Assembly: GCF_003364195.1 (NCBI RefSeq)
Contig: NZ_NXLQ01000015.1
Coordinates: forward strand, 1-54,284
Direction: 5' to 3'
From: Helicobacter didelphidarum
Lineage (GTDB): Bacteria > Campylobacterota > Campylobacteria > Campylobacterales > Helicobacteraceae
Length of the DNA: 54,284 bases
Part shown: positions 8,846 to 17,091 of the stretch, piece after piece
Layout: each line of letters begins with the position of its first letter
Position numbering within the stretch: position 1 is the first letter of the stretch
Notes under the pieces: model-generated
Told to the model about the DNA's origin: nothing
Databases searched by the model: none
Seen by the model: only the letters and a program-made list of their open reading frames with translations
Translations under genes and position numbers: made by a program

Positions 8846-9784
8846 ATGATAAGCAAAAAGATTTTAGTTACCGGTGGGGCGGGATTCTTAGGCTCTCATC
8901 TCTGCGAGAGGCTTTTAAATCGTGGTGATGAAGTGCTGTGCGTGGATAATCTCTTCACCGGCACGAAGCAAAATATCCTCCACCTCCTCTCCAATCCACG
9001 ATTTGAGTTTATGCGACACGATGTAACCTTCCCGCTGTATGTGGAAGTCGATGAGATTTATAACCTCGCTTGTCCCGCAAGTCCTGTGCATTATCAGTTC
9101 GACCCGGTGCAAACGACAAAAACTTCAGTGATGGGAGCGATAAATATGCTAGGACTTGCCAAACGTGTGAAAGCGAAGATTCTCCAAGCTTCCACGAGCG
9201 AAGTCTATGGCGACCCGGAGATTCACCCACAGATAGAATCTTATAAAGGCAGTGTCAATCCTATCGGCATTCGTGCGTGTTATGATGAGGGCAAGCGGTG
9301 TGCAGAGACACTCTTTTTTGACTATGAGCGTCAGCACAAAGTGCAGATAAAAGTGATGCGGATTTTTAACACTTATGGACCGCGAATGCACCCAAATGAC
9401 GGGCGTGTGGTGAGTAACTTCATCTTACAAGCATTACGCGGGGAAGATATTACGATTTATGGTGAGGGGCGACAGACGCGGAGCTTTTGCTATGTCGATG
9501 ACTTGATAAGCGGAATGATTGCCTTAATGGATAGTCGCGAGGGCTTCAGCGGACCTGTCAATATCGGGAATCCAAATGAATTTAGTATGCTTGAACTTGC
9601 CCAAAATATCATCGAGCTTACAGAATCTCGCTCAAAGCTTATCTTTATGCCATTGCCACAAGATGACCCCAAGCAGCGTCAGCCCGATATTAGCCTTGCA
9701 AAAAAGGAGCTAGGCTGGAGTCCGACTATCGAGCTAAGAGAGGGCTTAGAGAAAACAATAGCGTATTTTAGGGAACTTGTATAA
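8846..9784 (+). CDS. UDP-glucuronate decarboxylase-like NAD-dependent epimerase
   Basis: A 312-residue extended SDR. The cofactor loop [10 protein letters not shown] is at residues 9-18 and the catalytic pair is Tyr146 and Lys150 ([10 protein letters not shown]). The segments [26 protein letters not shown], the YDEGKR context, and the [10 protein letters not shown]-type stretch fit UDP-glucuronic acid decarboxylase (UXS). UXS makes UDP-xylose from UDP-glucuronate in the cytoplasm for surface polysaccharide. No glycan gene cluster surrounds it here. The gene is visibly richer in G+C than its neighbours, with codons such as GGC, CGC and ACG, so recent transfer is possible. A different UDP-sugar epimerase or decarboxylase of the same family cannot be excluded. 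Confidence 0.88.
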   Translation: MISKKILVTGGAGFLGSHLCERLLNRGDEVLCVDNLFTGTKQNILHLLSNPRFEFMRHDVTFPLYVEVDEIYNLACPASPVHYQFDPVQTTKTSVMGAINMLGLAKRVKAKILQASTSEVYGDPEIHPQIESYKGSVNPIGIRACYDEGKRCAETLFFDYERQHKVQIKVMRIFNTYGPRMHPNDGRVVSNFILQALRGEDITIYGEGRQTRSFCYVDDLISGMIALMDSREGFSGPVNIGNPNEFSMLELAQNIIELTESRSKLIFMPLPQDDPKQRQPDISLAKKELGWSPTIELREGLEKTIAYFRELV

Positions 9785-9825
9785 ACATGATAATTTTTGA
9801 AAGAGAGAATTCGAAATCAAGCAGA

Positions 9826-11847
9826 TTAGATATTTACAGGATCAATATCAATATCAATACACTGCACGATTTCTATGGGTGTTTGTTCAAGTGCTTTGGT
9901 AATAATTTTTTGTAATAAAAAATTTTGTCTTGAACGCAATAAAATATGATAATAGAATCTATTTTTTAATTTTGGTATTGAACTTTCTGATAAACCAACA
10001 ATTTCAAATTCTTGACATGAGTTATCGTTATTGGATTGAGTTTGTGTTATATGTTTGAGGGGTATTTTTTGTTGTATTGCATGTAAAATTGTTGCAAAAT
10101 ATTGTGTAAATCGCTGTGCTTTATATTGATTCTTGTGTGAAAAACTTATTAAGGCAAGTCTACAAAATGGCGGATAAAGTCCATCTCGCGAGAGAATCTC
10201 ATATTCCAAAACTTTTCTATAATCACCCCATAGTGCATAGATTTCATCTGGTTTTCTTGTTTGTAAAATTGTCTTACCATTCTTTTTTCTACCGCTTCTT
10301 CCTGCCACTTGATAAAGCAAAGACAATGTATTTTCATGTGTAGAATAATCTGGAATGTGAAGCATATAATCAATTCCAATTACTATACTTAGAGAAACTT
10401 CGTGATAATCATGCCCTTTAGCAATCATTTGTGTGCCAATAAGAATATCAATCTTTTTTGCATTAAATGCATTAAGAGTCTCATTGAGTTTCTTTGTTGT
10501 TGTTATATAATCCTTGTCAAATATTGCAATATTTGGTTTATAACCCTGCATTATAAGCATCCCTTCAAGCTGTTTTTTAACCTCTTCTGTGCCAAATCTC
10601 ATACCACTTAAATCATTACTACCGCATTTATCACAACACGCTGGAATTACCATTGTGTAATTACAATAATGACAAATCATCGAGTTTTTCTTCTGATGCA
10701 AACTCAATGAAATCGCACAAAATGGGCAGATAAATTTCTCAAGACAATTTCTGCAAAATAAAATCTTAAAATTCGCACGTGTTGGCACAAAAATAATAAC
10801 TTGTTTTTTTGTATCTAATATTTTTCTGATTTCTGAAAGGATAAGAGTGCTGATACCACCATTCGCATTAGAATCAAACAATATTTCCTCTTTTGTGTTA
10901 TAAAATTTTTGTGGTAAATAAGCTAGATATTGATTTTTTGTCGCTAAATAATAACTCTTCACGCTCGGTGTTGCACTACCTAAAATCACCTGAATCCCCT
11001 TTGTGCTAAGCAACATAGCCAAGTCTCTTGCATGGTATTTTGGTTGGCTATTTGATTTATAAGAACTATCATGTTCTTCATCAACAATTACTAAACCCAA
11101 ATTGTGATATGGTAGAAATAATGCACTTCTTGCTCCTGCAATGATTTTTGTTTCCCCATTTTGTAGTTTTGTGAGAATCTTATCCTTTTGAACTTTTGTC
11201 CTCTTGCTATGCCAAATATCTGAAAGATTTGGAAACGCGTTTTGAAGACGTCTTTCTATTTGTGGAGTAAGTGAAATTTCTGGCATGAGCAAAAGGACTT
11301 GTTTGCCACATTTTAAATGTTCATAAATAATATGAAAATAAATTTCTGTCTTACCACTGCCTGTTGCACCAAAAATAAGACTTGTTGGTTGTTGCATACA
11401 ACAATTGAAAATTTCTTGTTGATTTATTGAAAGAGAATGCAAAGAAACTTGTTGTAACAATGACTGATAAGAATCATCAGAAGTTGGTGATGGTAAAATA
11501 GAATCATGATTTTTTAAATGTCGTAACTCTTGATGGTTAGGTAGCCGATAATCTTTATGTGCGAGAGTGAAAATTTGTGCTGTTATGCCAATCTGTTTTA
11601 TATAGTATTTACTTATAAAATGTAATAATTCTTTTTGCAATGAGGTAAAATAATAAGGTGAAATTTTTGCCTCAAGTAGCTTAAAATCATATTCTTGTAT
11701 GGGTAAAATTGCCACAATAATACCCTGCGTTTTGCGTCCTGATACTTCTACTTCAACAACATCATCAATCTGGATAAAATCATGTATAAAATAAGTTAAG
11801 GGAAAGAGACGCGTGCCAATAATTTCCACAAGGATATGTTGAATCAT
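9826..11847 (-). CDS. priA: Primosomal protein N' (PriA helicase)
   Basis: A 673-residue PriA, the 3'-5' helicase that recognises stalled forks and D-loops and reloads the replicative helicase. An N-terminal DNA-binding region is followed by Walker A GATGSGKT (160-167) and DEEH (Walker B). A cysteine-rich zinc-binding insert starts CRNCLEKFICPFC and continues with further CxxC pairs (CHYCNY, CDKCG). The C-terminal helicase lobe has GTQMIAKGHD and QVAGRSGR. It is the last gene of a three-gene operon; its ATG overlaps the stop of the preceding gene by 4 bp. It converges on the decarboxylase gene, and no clear terminator lies in the 41-bp gap. Confidence 0.97.
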   Translation of the reverse strand: MIQHILVEIIGTRLFPLTYFIHDFIQIDDVVEVEVSGRKTQGIIVAILPIQEYDFKLLEAKISPYYFTSLQKELLHFISKYYIKQIGITAQIFTLAHKDYRLPNHQELRHLKNHDSILPSPTSDDSYQSLLQQVSLHSLSINQQEIFNCCMQQPTSLIFGATGSGKTEIYFHIIYEHLKCGKQVLLLMPEISLTPQIERRLQNAFPNLSDIWHSKRTKVQKDKILTKLQNGETKIIAGARSALFLPYHNLGLVIVDEEHDSSYKSNSQPKYHARDLAMLLSTKGIQVILGSATPSVKSYYLATKNQYLAYLPQKFYNTKEEILFDSNANGGISTLILSEIRKILDTKKQVIIFVPTRANFKILFCRNCLEKFICPFCAISLSLHQKKNSMICHYCNYTMVIPACCDKCGSNDLSGMRFGTEEVKKQLEGMLIMQGYKPNIAIFDKDYITTTKKLNETLNAFNAKKIDILIGTQMIAKGHDYHEVSLSIVIGIDYMLHIPDYSTHENTLSLLYQVAGRSGRKKNGKTILQTRKPDEIYALWGDYRKVLEYEILSRDGLYPPFCRLALISFSHKNQYKAQRFTQYFATILHAIQQKIPLKHITQTQSNNDNSCQEFEIVGLSESSIPKLKNRFYYHILLRSRQNFLLQKIITKALEQTPIEIVQCIDIDIDPVNI

Positions 11848-12242
11848 TGAGACTGCAATTCCACGAGTAAATCCAATAGTTGCATTTCCGCAAGAGTTTG
11901 ATCGCGTAAATTTGTTACAAACATAATGAGAATTTCTTCAAGTGTATAGTTGCTTTTTTGATCAAACACTTGAAAAATTTTATTACGACATTGAATATTT
12001 AAATGCGTAAGATTAAGACTAAAAAGTCTTCCCTCAACATGAATTTTAAGATGTGCAAGCACATTATTTTGCACTTGAGTATGTTGCGTTAGTTTATCTT
12101 CTAATACATTTTGTGATATATTAGAATCTTGGTATTCATTAATATGTTGTTGAGAATCTATTTTTGAGAATACAGATACACTCGAATCTTTAACTGGCAT
12201 ATTTTGGCTTTGTTGAATATCTTTTGTTCCATTTTCTAACAT
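11844..12242 (-). CDS. Hypothetical protein between coiled-coil protein and PriA
   Basis: A 132-residue protein I do not recognise. The first 65 residues are polar and rich in Ser, Gln and Asn. The second half is more ordered, with AHLKIHVEGRLFSLNLTHLNI and then two likely helices ending LAEMQLLDLLVELQSQ. There is no signal peptide or membrane segment, so it is probably cytoplasmic. It sits 10 bp after the coiled-coil gene and overlaps priA by 4 bp, so it is co-transcribed and probably translationally coupled to priA. The ribosome site is weak. Confidence 0.75.
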   Translation of the reverse strand: MLENGTKDIQQSQNMPVKDSSVSVFSKIDSQQHINEYQDSNISQNVLEDKLTQHTQVQNNVLAHLKIHVEGRLFSLNLTHLNIQCRNKIFQVFDQKSNYTLEEILIMFVTNLRDQTLAEMQLLDLLVELQSQ

Positions 12243-12252
12243 ATAATTTTTA

Positions 12253-12600
12253 TTAATTCTCTAATTTTTCTAAAAGTTGTGTTAATAATTGTTTGCCAGC
12301 GTTGATTTCTTCATGCAATTTAAAAAGTTCTATATCCTTTTCTTCATTTTGAGCTTTAATTGTGCTTATCTCTAGTTCTAATTCAGCTATGGTTTCTTCT
12401 TTTTCAAGAAGTTTAAATTCTAATTCTTCAATTTTTTTATTATGTCGAGAATCGAGAGTGTATCGCACATTATTTATGAGTGATAATAAGCCAACACCAT
12501 TTGAATTTGCTTGCTTATTTGTGGAATTGTTCTCTATATTGCTTGTATTTGCATGTGTGTGGATAGAAGTATTTTCTGTGTTATAATGATTTTCTGTCAT
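12253..12600 (-). CDS. Small coiled-coil protein, first gene of the priA operon
   Basis: A 115-residue protein of unknown function. Residues 1-35 are polar and Asn/Thr-rich. Residues from about 40 to the end form one long coiled coil with regular Leu/Ile spacing (KKIEELEFKLLEKEETIAEL and onward). There is no signal peptide. The start has AAGGAG at good spacing. It leads a three-gene unit ending in priA, and its promoter region is shared with divergent uvrB. Short coiled coils of this kind often serve as cell-division or scaffold factors, but nothing in the sequence shows that here. Confidence 0.8.
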   Translation of the reverse strand: MTENHYNTENTSIHTHANTSNIENNSTNKQANSNGVGLLSLINNVRYTLDSRHNKKIEELEFKLLEKEETIAELELEISTIKAQNEEKDIELFKLHEEINAGKQLLTQLLEKLEN

Positions 12601-12627
12601 AGTTTCTCCTTAGATTCTATAAGTTTG

Positions 12628-12635
12628 AGTATAAT
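12628..12635. promoter_or_regulatory. Overlapping divergent -10 boxes for uvrB and the priA operon
   Basis: TATAAT at 12630-12635 reads toward uvrB. TATACT at 12628-12633 on the opposite strand reads toward the priA operon. Two polymerases cannot occupy both, so the two transcription units probably compete. Confidence 0.55.
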
Positions 12636-12658
12636 TGTAGCTAAAAAAAGGTTCAATC

Positions 12659-14644
12659 GTGAAAAAAATCTTTAATTTATCCGCAAATTATTTTCCAGCA
12701 GGAGACCAACCAAAAGCCATAGAATCGCTTTGCAAACAAATCAAAGATAATCAAAAATACAATACACTCATCGGTGTTACAGGAAGCGGAAAAACTTTTA
12801 CAATGGCAAATGTCATACAAAACCTTAATATGCCAACGCTTATTATGAGTCACAACAAAACACTTTGTGCACAACTTTATAGTGAATTTAAAAGCTTTTT
12901 TCCTCATAATCATGTCGAATATTTCATTAGTCATTTTGATTATTATCAACCAGAAGCTTATATTCCTCGTCGCGATTTGTTTATTGAAAAAGATAGTTCA
13001 ATCAATGAAGAATTAGAGAGATTGCGTTTAAGTGCGACCACATCATTATTGGCATATAACGATGTGATTGTGATAGCAAGTGTTTCAGCAAACTATGGTT
13101 TGGGAAATCCAGAAGAATATCTTACGATGATTGAAAAACTTGAAATTGGAAAAACCTATAATCAAAAGAAATTATTAACAAAACTTGTGGATATGGGTTA
13201 TACGCGTAATGAAACTTCTTTTGAACGCAGTAACTTTCGTGTAAAAGGAGAAATTGTTGATATATTTCCTGCATATAACGAAGTAGAATTTATACGCATT
13301 GAGTTTTTTGGAGATGAAATTGAATCCATTTGTATATTTGAAAGCCTTGATAACAAACGGGTAAAAAATTTAGAATCTTATGTTCTGTATGCGGCAAATC
13401 AATTTATTGTTGGACACAATCGATTAAAAACTGCCATAAAGAACATACAAGATGAGCTAGAATCTCGCTTGAGATTCTATGAAGCAGAAAATAGATTGGT
13501 TGAATATGAGAGATTAAAATCACGTACAGAATTTGATTTAGAAATGATAAAAGAAAATGGAATTTGTAAAGGAATTGAAAATTATGCTCGTCATCTTACA
13601 GGAAAAAATCCAGGCGAAACACCTTTTTCACTCATAGATTATTTTGAGTGTAAAAAGATACCATATCTTTTAATTGTTGATGAAAGTCATGTGAGTCTAC
13701 CACAATTTGGAGGTATGTATGCAGGTGATAGAAGTCGCAAGGAAGTCCTCGTGGAATATGGTTTTAGATTGCCTAGTGCCCTTGATAATCGTCCTTTACA
13801 GTTTGAAGAATTTATCAATAAAAAAGCAAATTTTTTATTTGTATCAGCAACTCCAGCAAAACTAGAATTGGATTTAAGCAAAGATAATGTATGTGAGCAA
13901 ATTGTCCGCCCTACGGGACTTTTAGATCCAATTATTGAAATCAGAGATTCTAAGACACAAGTCAAAAACCTCCTAGAAGATATTAAAATTTGTGTTGAGA
14001 GAAAAGAACGTGTGTTAATTACAACATTAACAAAGAAAATGAGTGAAGAACTTACAAAATATTATGCTAAAGAAGGAATCAAAATTGAATACCTTCATAG
14101 CGAAATCGACGCGATTGAACGCAACCATATTATACGAAATCTTCGTTTGGGACTCTTTGATGTGCTTGTTGGTATTAATCTCTTACGTGAAGGGCTTGAT
14201 TTGCCAGAAGTGAGCCTTGTGGCGATTATGGATGCTGATAAGGAGGGATTTTTACGAAGTGAAACAAGTCTTATACAAACAATGGGAAGGGCTGCTAGAA
14301 ATATTAATGGAAAAGTTATTCTCTACGCAGAAAAAACTACAAAGTCCATGAAAGTAGCTATTGATACAACAGAATATAGGCGTAAAAAACAACAAGAGTT
14401 TAACAAAATACACAATATTACACCAAAAAGCGTAAATCGTATTGTAGAATCTGAGCTAGGGTTAGAAGAAAGTGCGAATACATATAATAGATTAGGAAAA
14501 ACAAAAGGTGCAAAGATACCAGCAAAAGAGCGAGAAGGAATCTTAAAAGATCTCAAAGCAAAAATGCTTGAGGCAAGTAAAAGGCTAGATTTTGAGGAGG
14601 CAATTAAATTGAGGGATGAAATAACAAGGATTAAAAGTCTATAA
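12659..14644 (+). CDS. uvrB: Excinuclease ABC subunit B
   Basis: A 661-residue UvrB, the damage-verifying helicase-like core of nucleotide excision repair, which acts with UvrA and UvrC. It shows Walker A GVTGSGKT (39-46) and the beta-hairpin region [20 protein letters not shown] that inserts at lesions. DESHVSLPQ, the helicase end QTMGRAARN, and a C-terminal UvrC-binding UVR motif with [21 protein letters not shown] follow. The start is GTG 12659, supported by AAAAAGG upstream and by the conserved [16 protein letters not shown] start. Length is normal for the family. Confidence 0.98.
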   Translation: MKKIFNLSANYFPAGDQPKAIESLCKQIKDNQKYNTLIGVTGSGKTFTMANVIQNLNMPTLIMSHNKTLCAQLYSEFKSFFPHNHVEYFISHFDYYQPEAYIPRRDLFIEKDSSINEELERLRLSATTSLLAYNDVIVIASVSANYGLGNPEEYLTMIEKLEIGKTYNQKKLLTKLVDMGYTRNETSFERSNFRVKGEIVDIFPAYNEVEFIRIEFFGDEIESICIFESLDNKRVKNLESYVLYAANQFIVGHNRLKTAIKNIQDELESRLRFYEAENRLVEYERLKSRTEFDLEMIKENGICKGIENYARHLTGKNPGETPFSLIDYFECKKIPYLLIVDESHVSLPQFGGMYAGDRSRKEVLVEYGFRLPSALDNRPLQFEEFINKKANFLFVSATPAKLELDLSKDNVCEQIVRPTGLLDPIIEIRDSKTQVKNLLEDIKICVERKERVLITTLTKKMSEELTKYYAKEGIKIEYLHSEIDAIERNHIIRNLRLGLFDVLVGINLLREGLDLPEVSLVAIMDADKEGFLRSETSLIQTMGRAARNINGKVILYAEKTTKSMKVAIDTTEYRRKKQQEFNKIHNITPKSVNRIVESELGLEESANTYNRLGKTKGAKIPAKEREGILKDLKAKMLEASKRLDFEEAIKLRDEITRIKSL

Positions 14645-14923
14645 CATTTTTTTATATTTTTAAAGACTAATTTTCATATTATTTGTATTTTGCAGAATCG
14701 CTATTTTCTAAAAACTTATCTTAATTTTATCAAGAAAAATTATAACCAAAAACTAATATTTTTTAATTGCAGAACATATAAAAGTATATCTTAATACTTT
14801 TATTACATAACAAAATCTACAAAAATCTCAGTAATTAAAATTTTGGTTATGGTGCAAAAATTTAATTTTCCTCTTTAATATAGAAAATATAATACTTTCT
14901 CGTAAAAAACTATAAGATTCTCT
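14645..14923. other. Convergent intergenic region after uvrB
   Basis: AT-rich spacer between convergent uvrB and the PEB4-like gene. It contains a perfect 8-bp inverted repeat, AAAAGTAT at 14780-14787 and ATACTTTT at 14794-14801, that may act as a weak bidirectional transcription end. No T-run follows it closely. Confidence 0.4.
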
Positions 14924-15760
14924 TTAATTTCCATAAGTTATTTTTGAAGTATCGCGAAGCTTTTTGAGTTTCTCTTGCACAATTCCTTCCATTTTTTGTT
15001 GTTTTAGGAGGTCGATAAGCTGCGTTTTCACTTGTTCAAAAGTCTGCGTTACAGGTGCATCTAATTTTTTCAAATAAATAATGTAATAACCATATCTTGT
15101 TTTCACAGGTGCTTTTGTATAAGTTCCTGCAGTCATTTTTTTCACTTCTTGTGCAAATTCTGGTGGTATTGCTGGATTATTGATTGGTAACTGCACTAAC
15201 CCACCTTGATCTTTTGAGGCTGTATCCATAGAGAATTTTTTAGCAAGCTCTGTTATTTTTTCTTCCGTTTTTGTTTTTGGGACCTTTCCTATTTCTACAA
15301 TAAGATTCTTGGCTTGATCTTCTTTTTGGACTAAGATATGTCGAACTTCTGCATTTTGTGTAATAAACATAGATTTATTATTATTATAAAATGTTTGTGC
15401 TTCAGCTTGCGTAACACTCACTGTTTTTGAGAGACTATCAACTTGTTTTTTTAACCATAATTGAGAAAGTAACTGCAAACTTGCCATTTTGAACTCTTCT
15501 GTTTTATCTAACCCCTCTTTTTTTGCTGCATTTGCCATAATTACACCACCAATTATTTCGTCTAATAATTGTGTTTTTTGTGCATCAGGCAAAGTATCAT
15601 AATTAAAATTAGGATTTTGTTGTTTCAATGGAGCAAAAATAGAATCAGAAATATCTACTCCATCTACATTTACAAGAGTCTTTGCATTTACAAAAGGTGA
15701 GAGAGACAAACTTGCTATAACTGCAATTTGCACCATTTTCTTAAAAGTAAAATTTGTCAT
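14924..15760 (-). CDS. Periplasmic peptidyl-prolyl isomerase, PEB4/SurA-like
   Basis: A 278-residue exported chaperone. Residues 1-26 are a Sec signal peptide ending SPFVNA-KT. A SurA N-like chaperone region follows, then a parvulin (PPIC) domain at about 130-240 with VRHILVQ, a long loop, LAKKFSMDTASKDQGGLV, and TRYGYYIIYLKK. The C-terminal helix TFEQVKTQLIDLLKQQKMEGIVQEKLK packs back on the chaperone lobe in known structures. Homologues (Campylobacter PEB4, H. pylori HP0175) help fold outer-membrane proteins and are antigens. The start has AAGGAG, and TATAAT lies at 15805-15810. It stands alone. Confidence 0.93.
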   Translation of the reverse strand: MTNFTFKKMVQIAVIASLSLSPFVNAKTLVNVDGVDISDSIFAPLKQQNPNFNYDTLPDAQKTQLLDEIIGGVIMANAAKKEGLDKTEEFKMASLQLLSQLWLKKQVDSLSKTVSVTQAEAQTFYNNNKSMFITQNAEVRHILVQKEDQAKNLIVEIGKVPKTKTEEKITELAKKFSMDTASKDQGGLVQLPINNPAIPPEFAQEVKKMTAGTYTKAPVKTRYGYYIIYLKKLDAPVTQTFEQVKTQLIDLLKQQKMEGIVQEKLKKLRDTSKITYGN

Positions 15761-16514
15761 TATTACTCCTTAATAGTTTTTCATAAAATTTAAACATAGT
15801 GATTATTATATCTTTTAATGGTTAATTATTTCTGAATCATTCTAAAAACTTTTTTAGGAAAATGATCATATTTCTTCAAAAATTATTAACATCAAATAAT
15901 ATAAAGCAGTATCTTGTAATAATTTTTATAGAAAATTTAACGATATTTTTATATTTTCCATAGTTGATGTCTCAAACTTGTATATGAAACATAGTAAATG
16001 TAACAAGCTTATTTGCATTGATGAATTACTCAAGTTTATTGCGAACAAAAAACTAAATATCTTAAAACTTAAATATTACTTCATTTAGTGCATTTAAATG
16101 ACTTATGTTAATAAAGTATCTTGCTAAACTTATAAATCACACTGTAATATTTTTCTCTCGGCTCAAGATGTATCAGAATTGGAGGTAAGCCTACAAACTA
16201 TGATGTTGGATTGAAGTTAAAATAAGGCTTGTAGAATAAGAAGGAAATAGAGTTTAGAAAAAATACAAATCTTACATCTGCTTCATTAATGTTTAACAAT
16301 GTATTGATATTTATCTATTCATTAAGTGTTTTTTTGGAATCTATATGATTTGAAAATTCAATTGTTTTCGAGGAATCTATTTGTTGATTTGTCTATTATT
16401 GTATTTCTTTACTAGTGTATGAACACAATAAGCAAATTTTAAAAAATAATTCATATGTTTTATTGTAAGTGGCAATATCAACTCAAATAACTTTTTCTTA
16501 CCTCATTTTAAGGT
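15761..16514. other. Long intergenic region upstream of the PEB4-like gene
   Basis: About 750 bp with no supported gene. The PEB4 promoter sits at its left edge. The rest is AT-rich with scattered stop codons in all frames. I found no hairpin-plus-T terminator or tRNA. It may be decayed coding DNA but no homology is readable. Confidence 0.5.
15805..15810 (-). promoter_or_regulatory. -10 box (TATAAT) for the PEB4-like chaperone
   Basis: Perfect TATAAT on the minus strand, giving a predicted leader of about 38 nt that contains the AAGGAG ribosome site. Confidence 0.6.
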
Positions 16515-17012
16515 TTATTTTATTTTTGTCTTACCTTTATAGGTCGCAACAACCTTGCTTGTGCCATCATTCATTAGCATCATCACATCATAAGTATCAT
16601 CTGGAAAGCCCTGCTCCATACCCGGACTACCCTGTGGCATACCTGCAACTGCAATACCAATCACATCCTTTGGTTTTTCACTCAAAAGTTTTTTCACCTC
16701 ATTATAAGGCACATGCCCTTCGATAGCATATCCATTAATCACAGCTGTGTGGCAACTTCTATATGGTTCTTTAATATTATATTGAGTTTTAATTTTCATA
16801 AAGTCATTTGTCTTGATTTCCTCAATTTTGAATCCATTTTCACTCATATATTTCGCCCAATGTCCACAGCACCCACAAGTAGGGCTTTCATAGATTTTTA
16901 GCACCTGTATAGCAGGATTTGATTTCGCATAGTTGTTCAGATTCTCATCGGCGATAACAAAACCTGATACAGAGAATATCAAAAATGTAGCGATGATGAT
17001 TGTTTTATTCAT
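16515..17012 (-). CDS. DUF411 periplasmic copper-binding protein, CopG-like
   Basis: A 165-residue exported protein. A signal peptide covers residues 1-21. The DUF411 core follows with SPTCGCCGHWAKYM (Cys46, Cys48, Cys49), a fourth cysteine in RSCHTAVING (Cys87), and the family marks GHVPYNEVKKLL, IAVAGMPQGSPGME. In Pseudomonas CopG, a DUF411 protein, these cysteines hold a copper cluster and take part in periplasmic copper resistance. By analogy this protein likely binds copper in the periplasm. The start has AAGGA upstream. It follows the methyltransferase gene on the same strand by 79 bp and could be read from the same transcript, though the functions are unrelated. Confidence 0.88.
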   Translation of the reverse strand: MNKTIIIATFLIFSVSGFVIADENLNNYAKSNPAIQVLKIYESPTCGCCGHWAKYMSENGFKIEEIKTNDFMKIKTQYNIKEPYRSCHTAVINGYAIEGHVPYNEVKKLLSEKPKDVIGIAVAGMPQGSPGMEQGFPDDTYDVMMLMNDGTSKVVATYKGKTKIK

Positions 17013-17091
17013 TTTTAATCCTTTTGAGAAATTATTTTACTATTATAACAACAATCTTATTAATCTTTCAAATGTCTTTATAAATTTCTTA

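Noticed and set aside
16469-16726. Plus-strand frame of 85 codons
   Set aside because: Antisense shadow of the CopG-like gene with no ribosome site.
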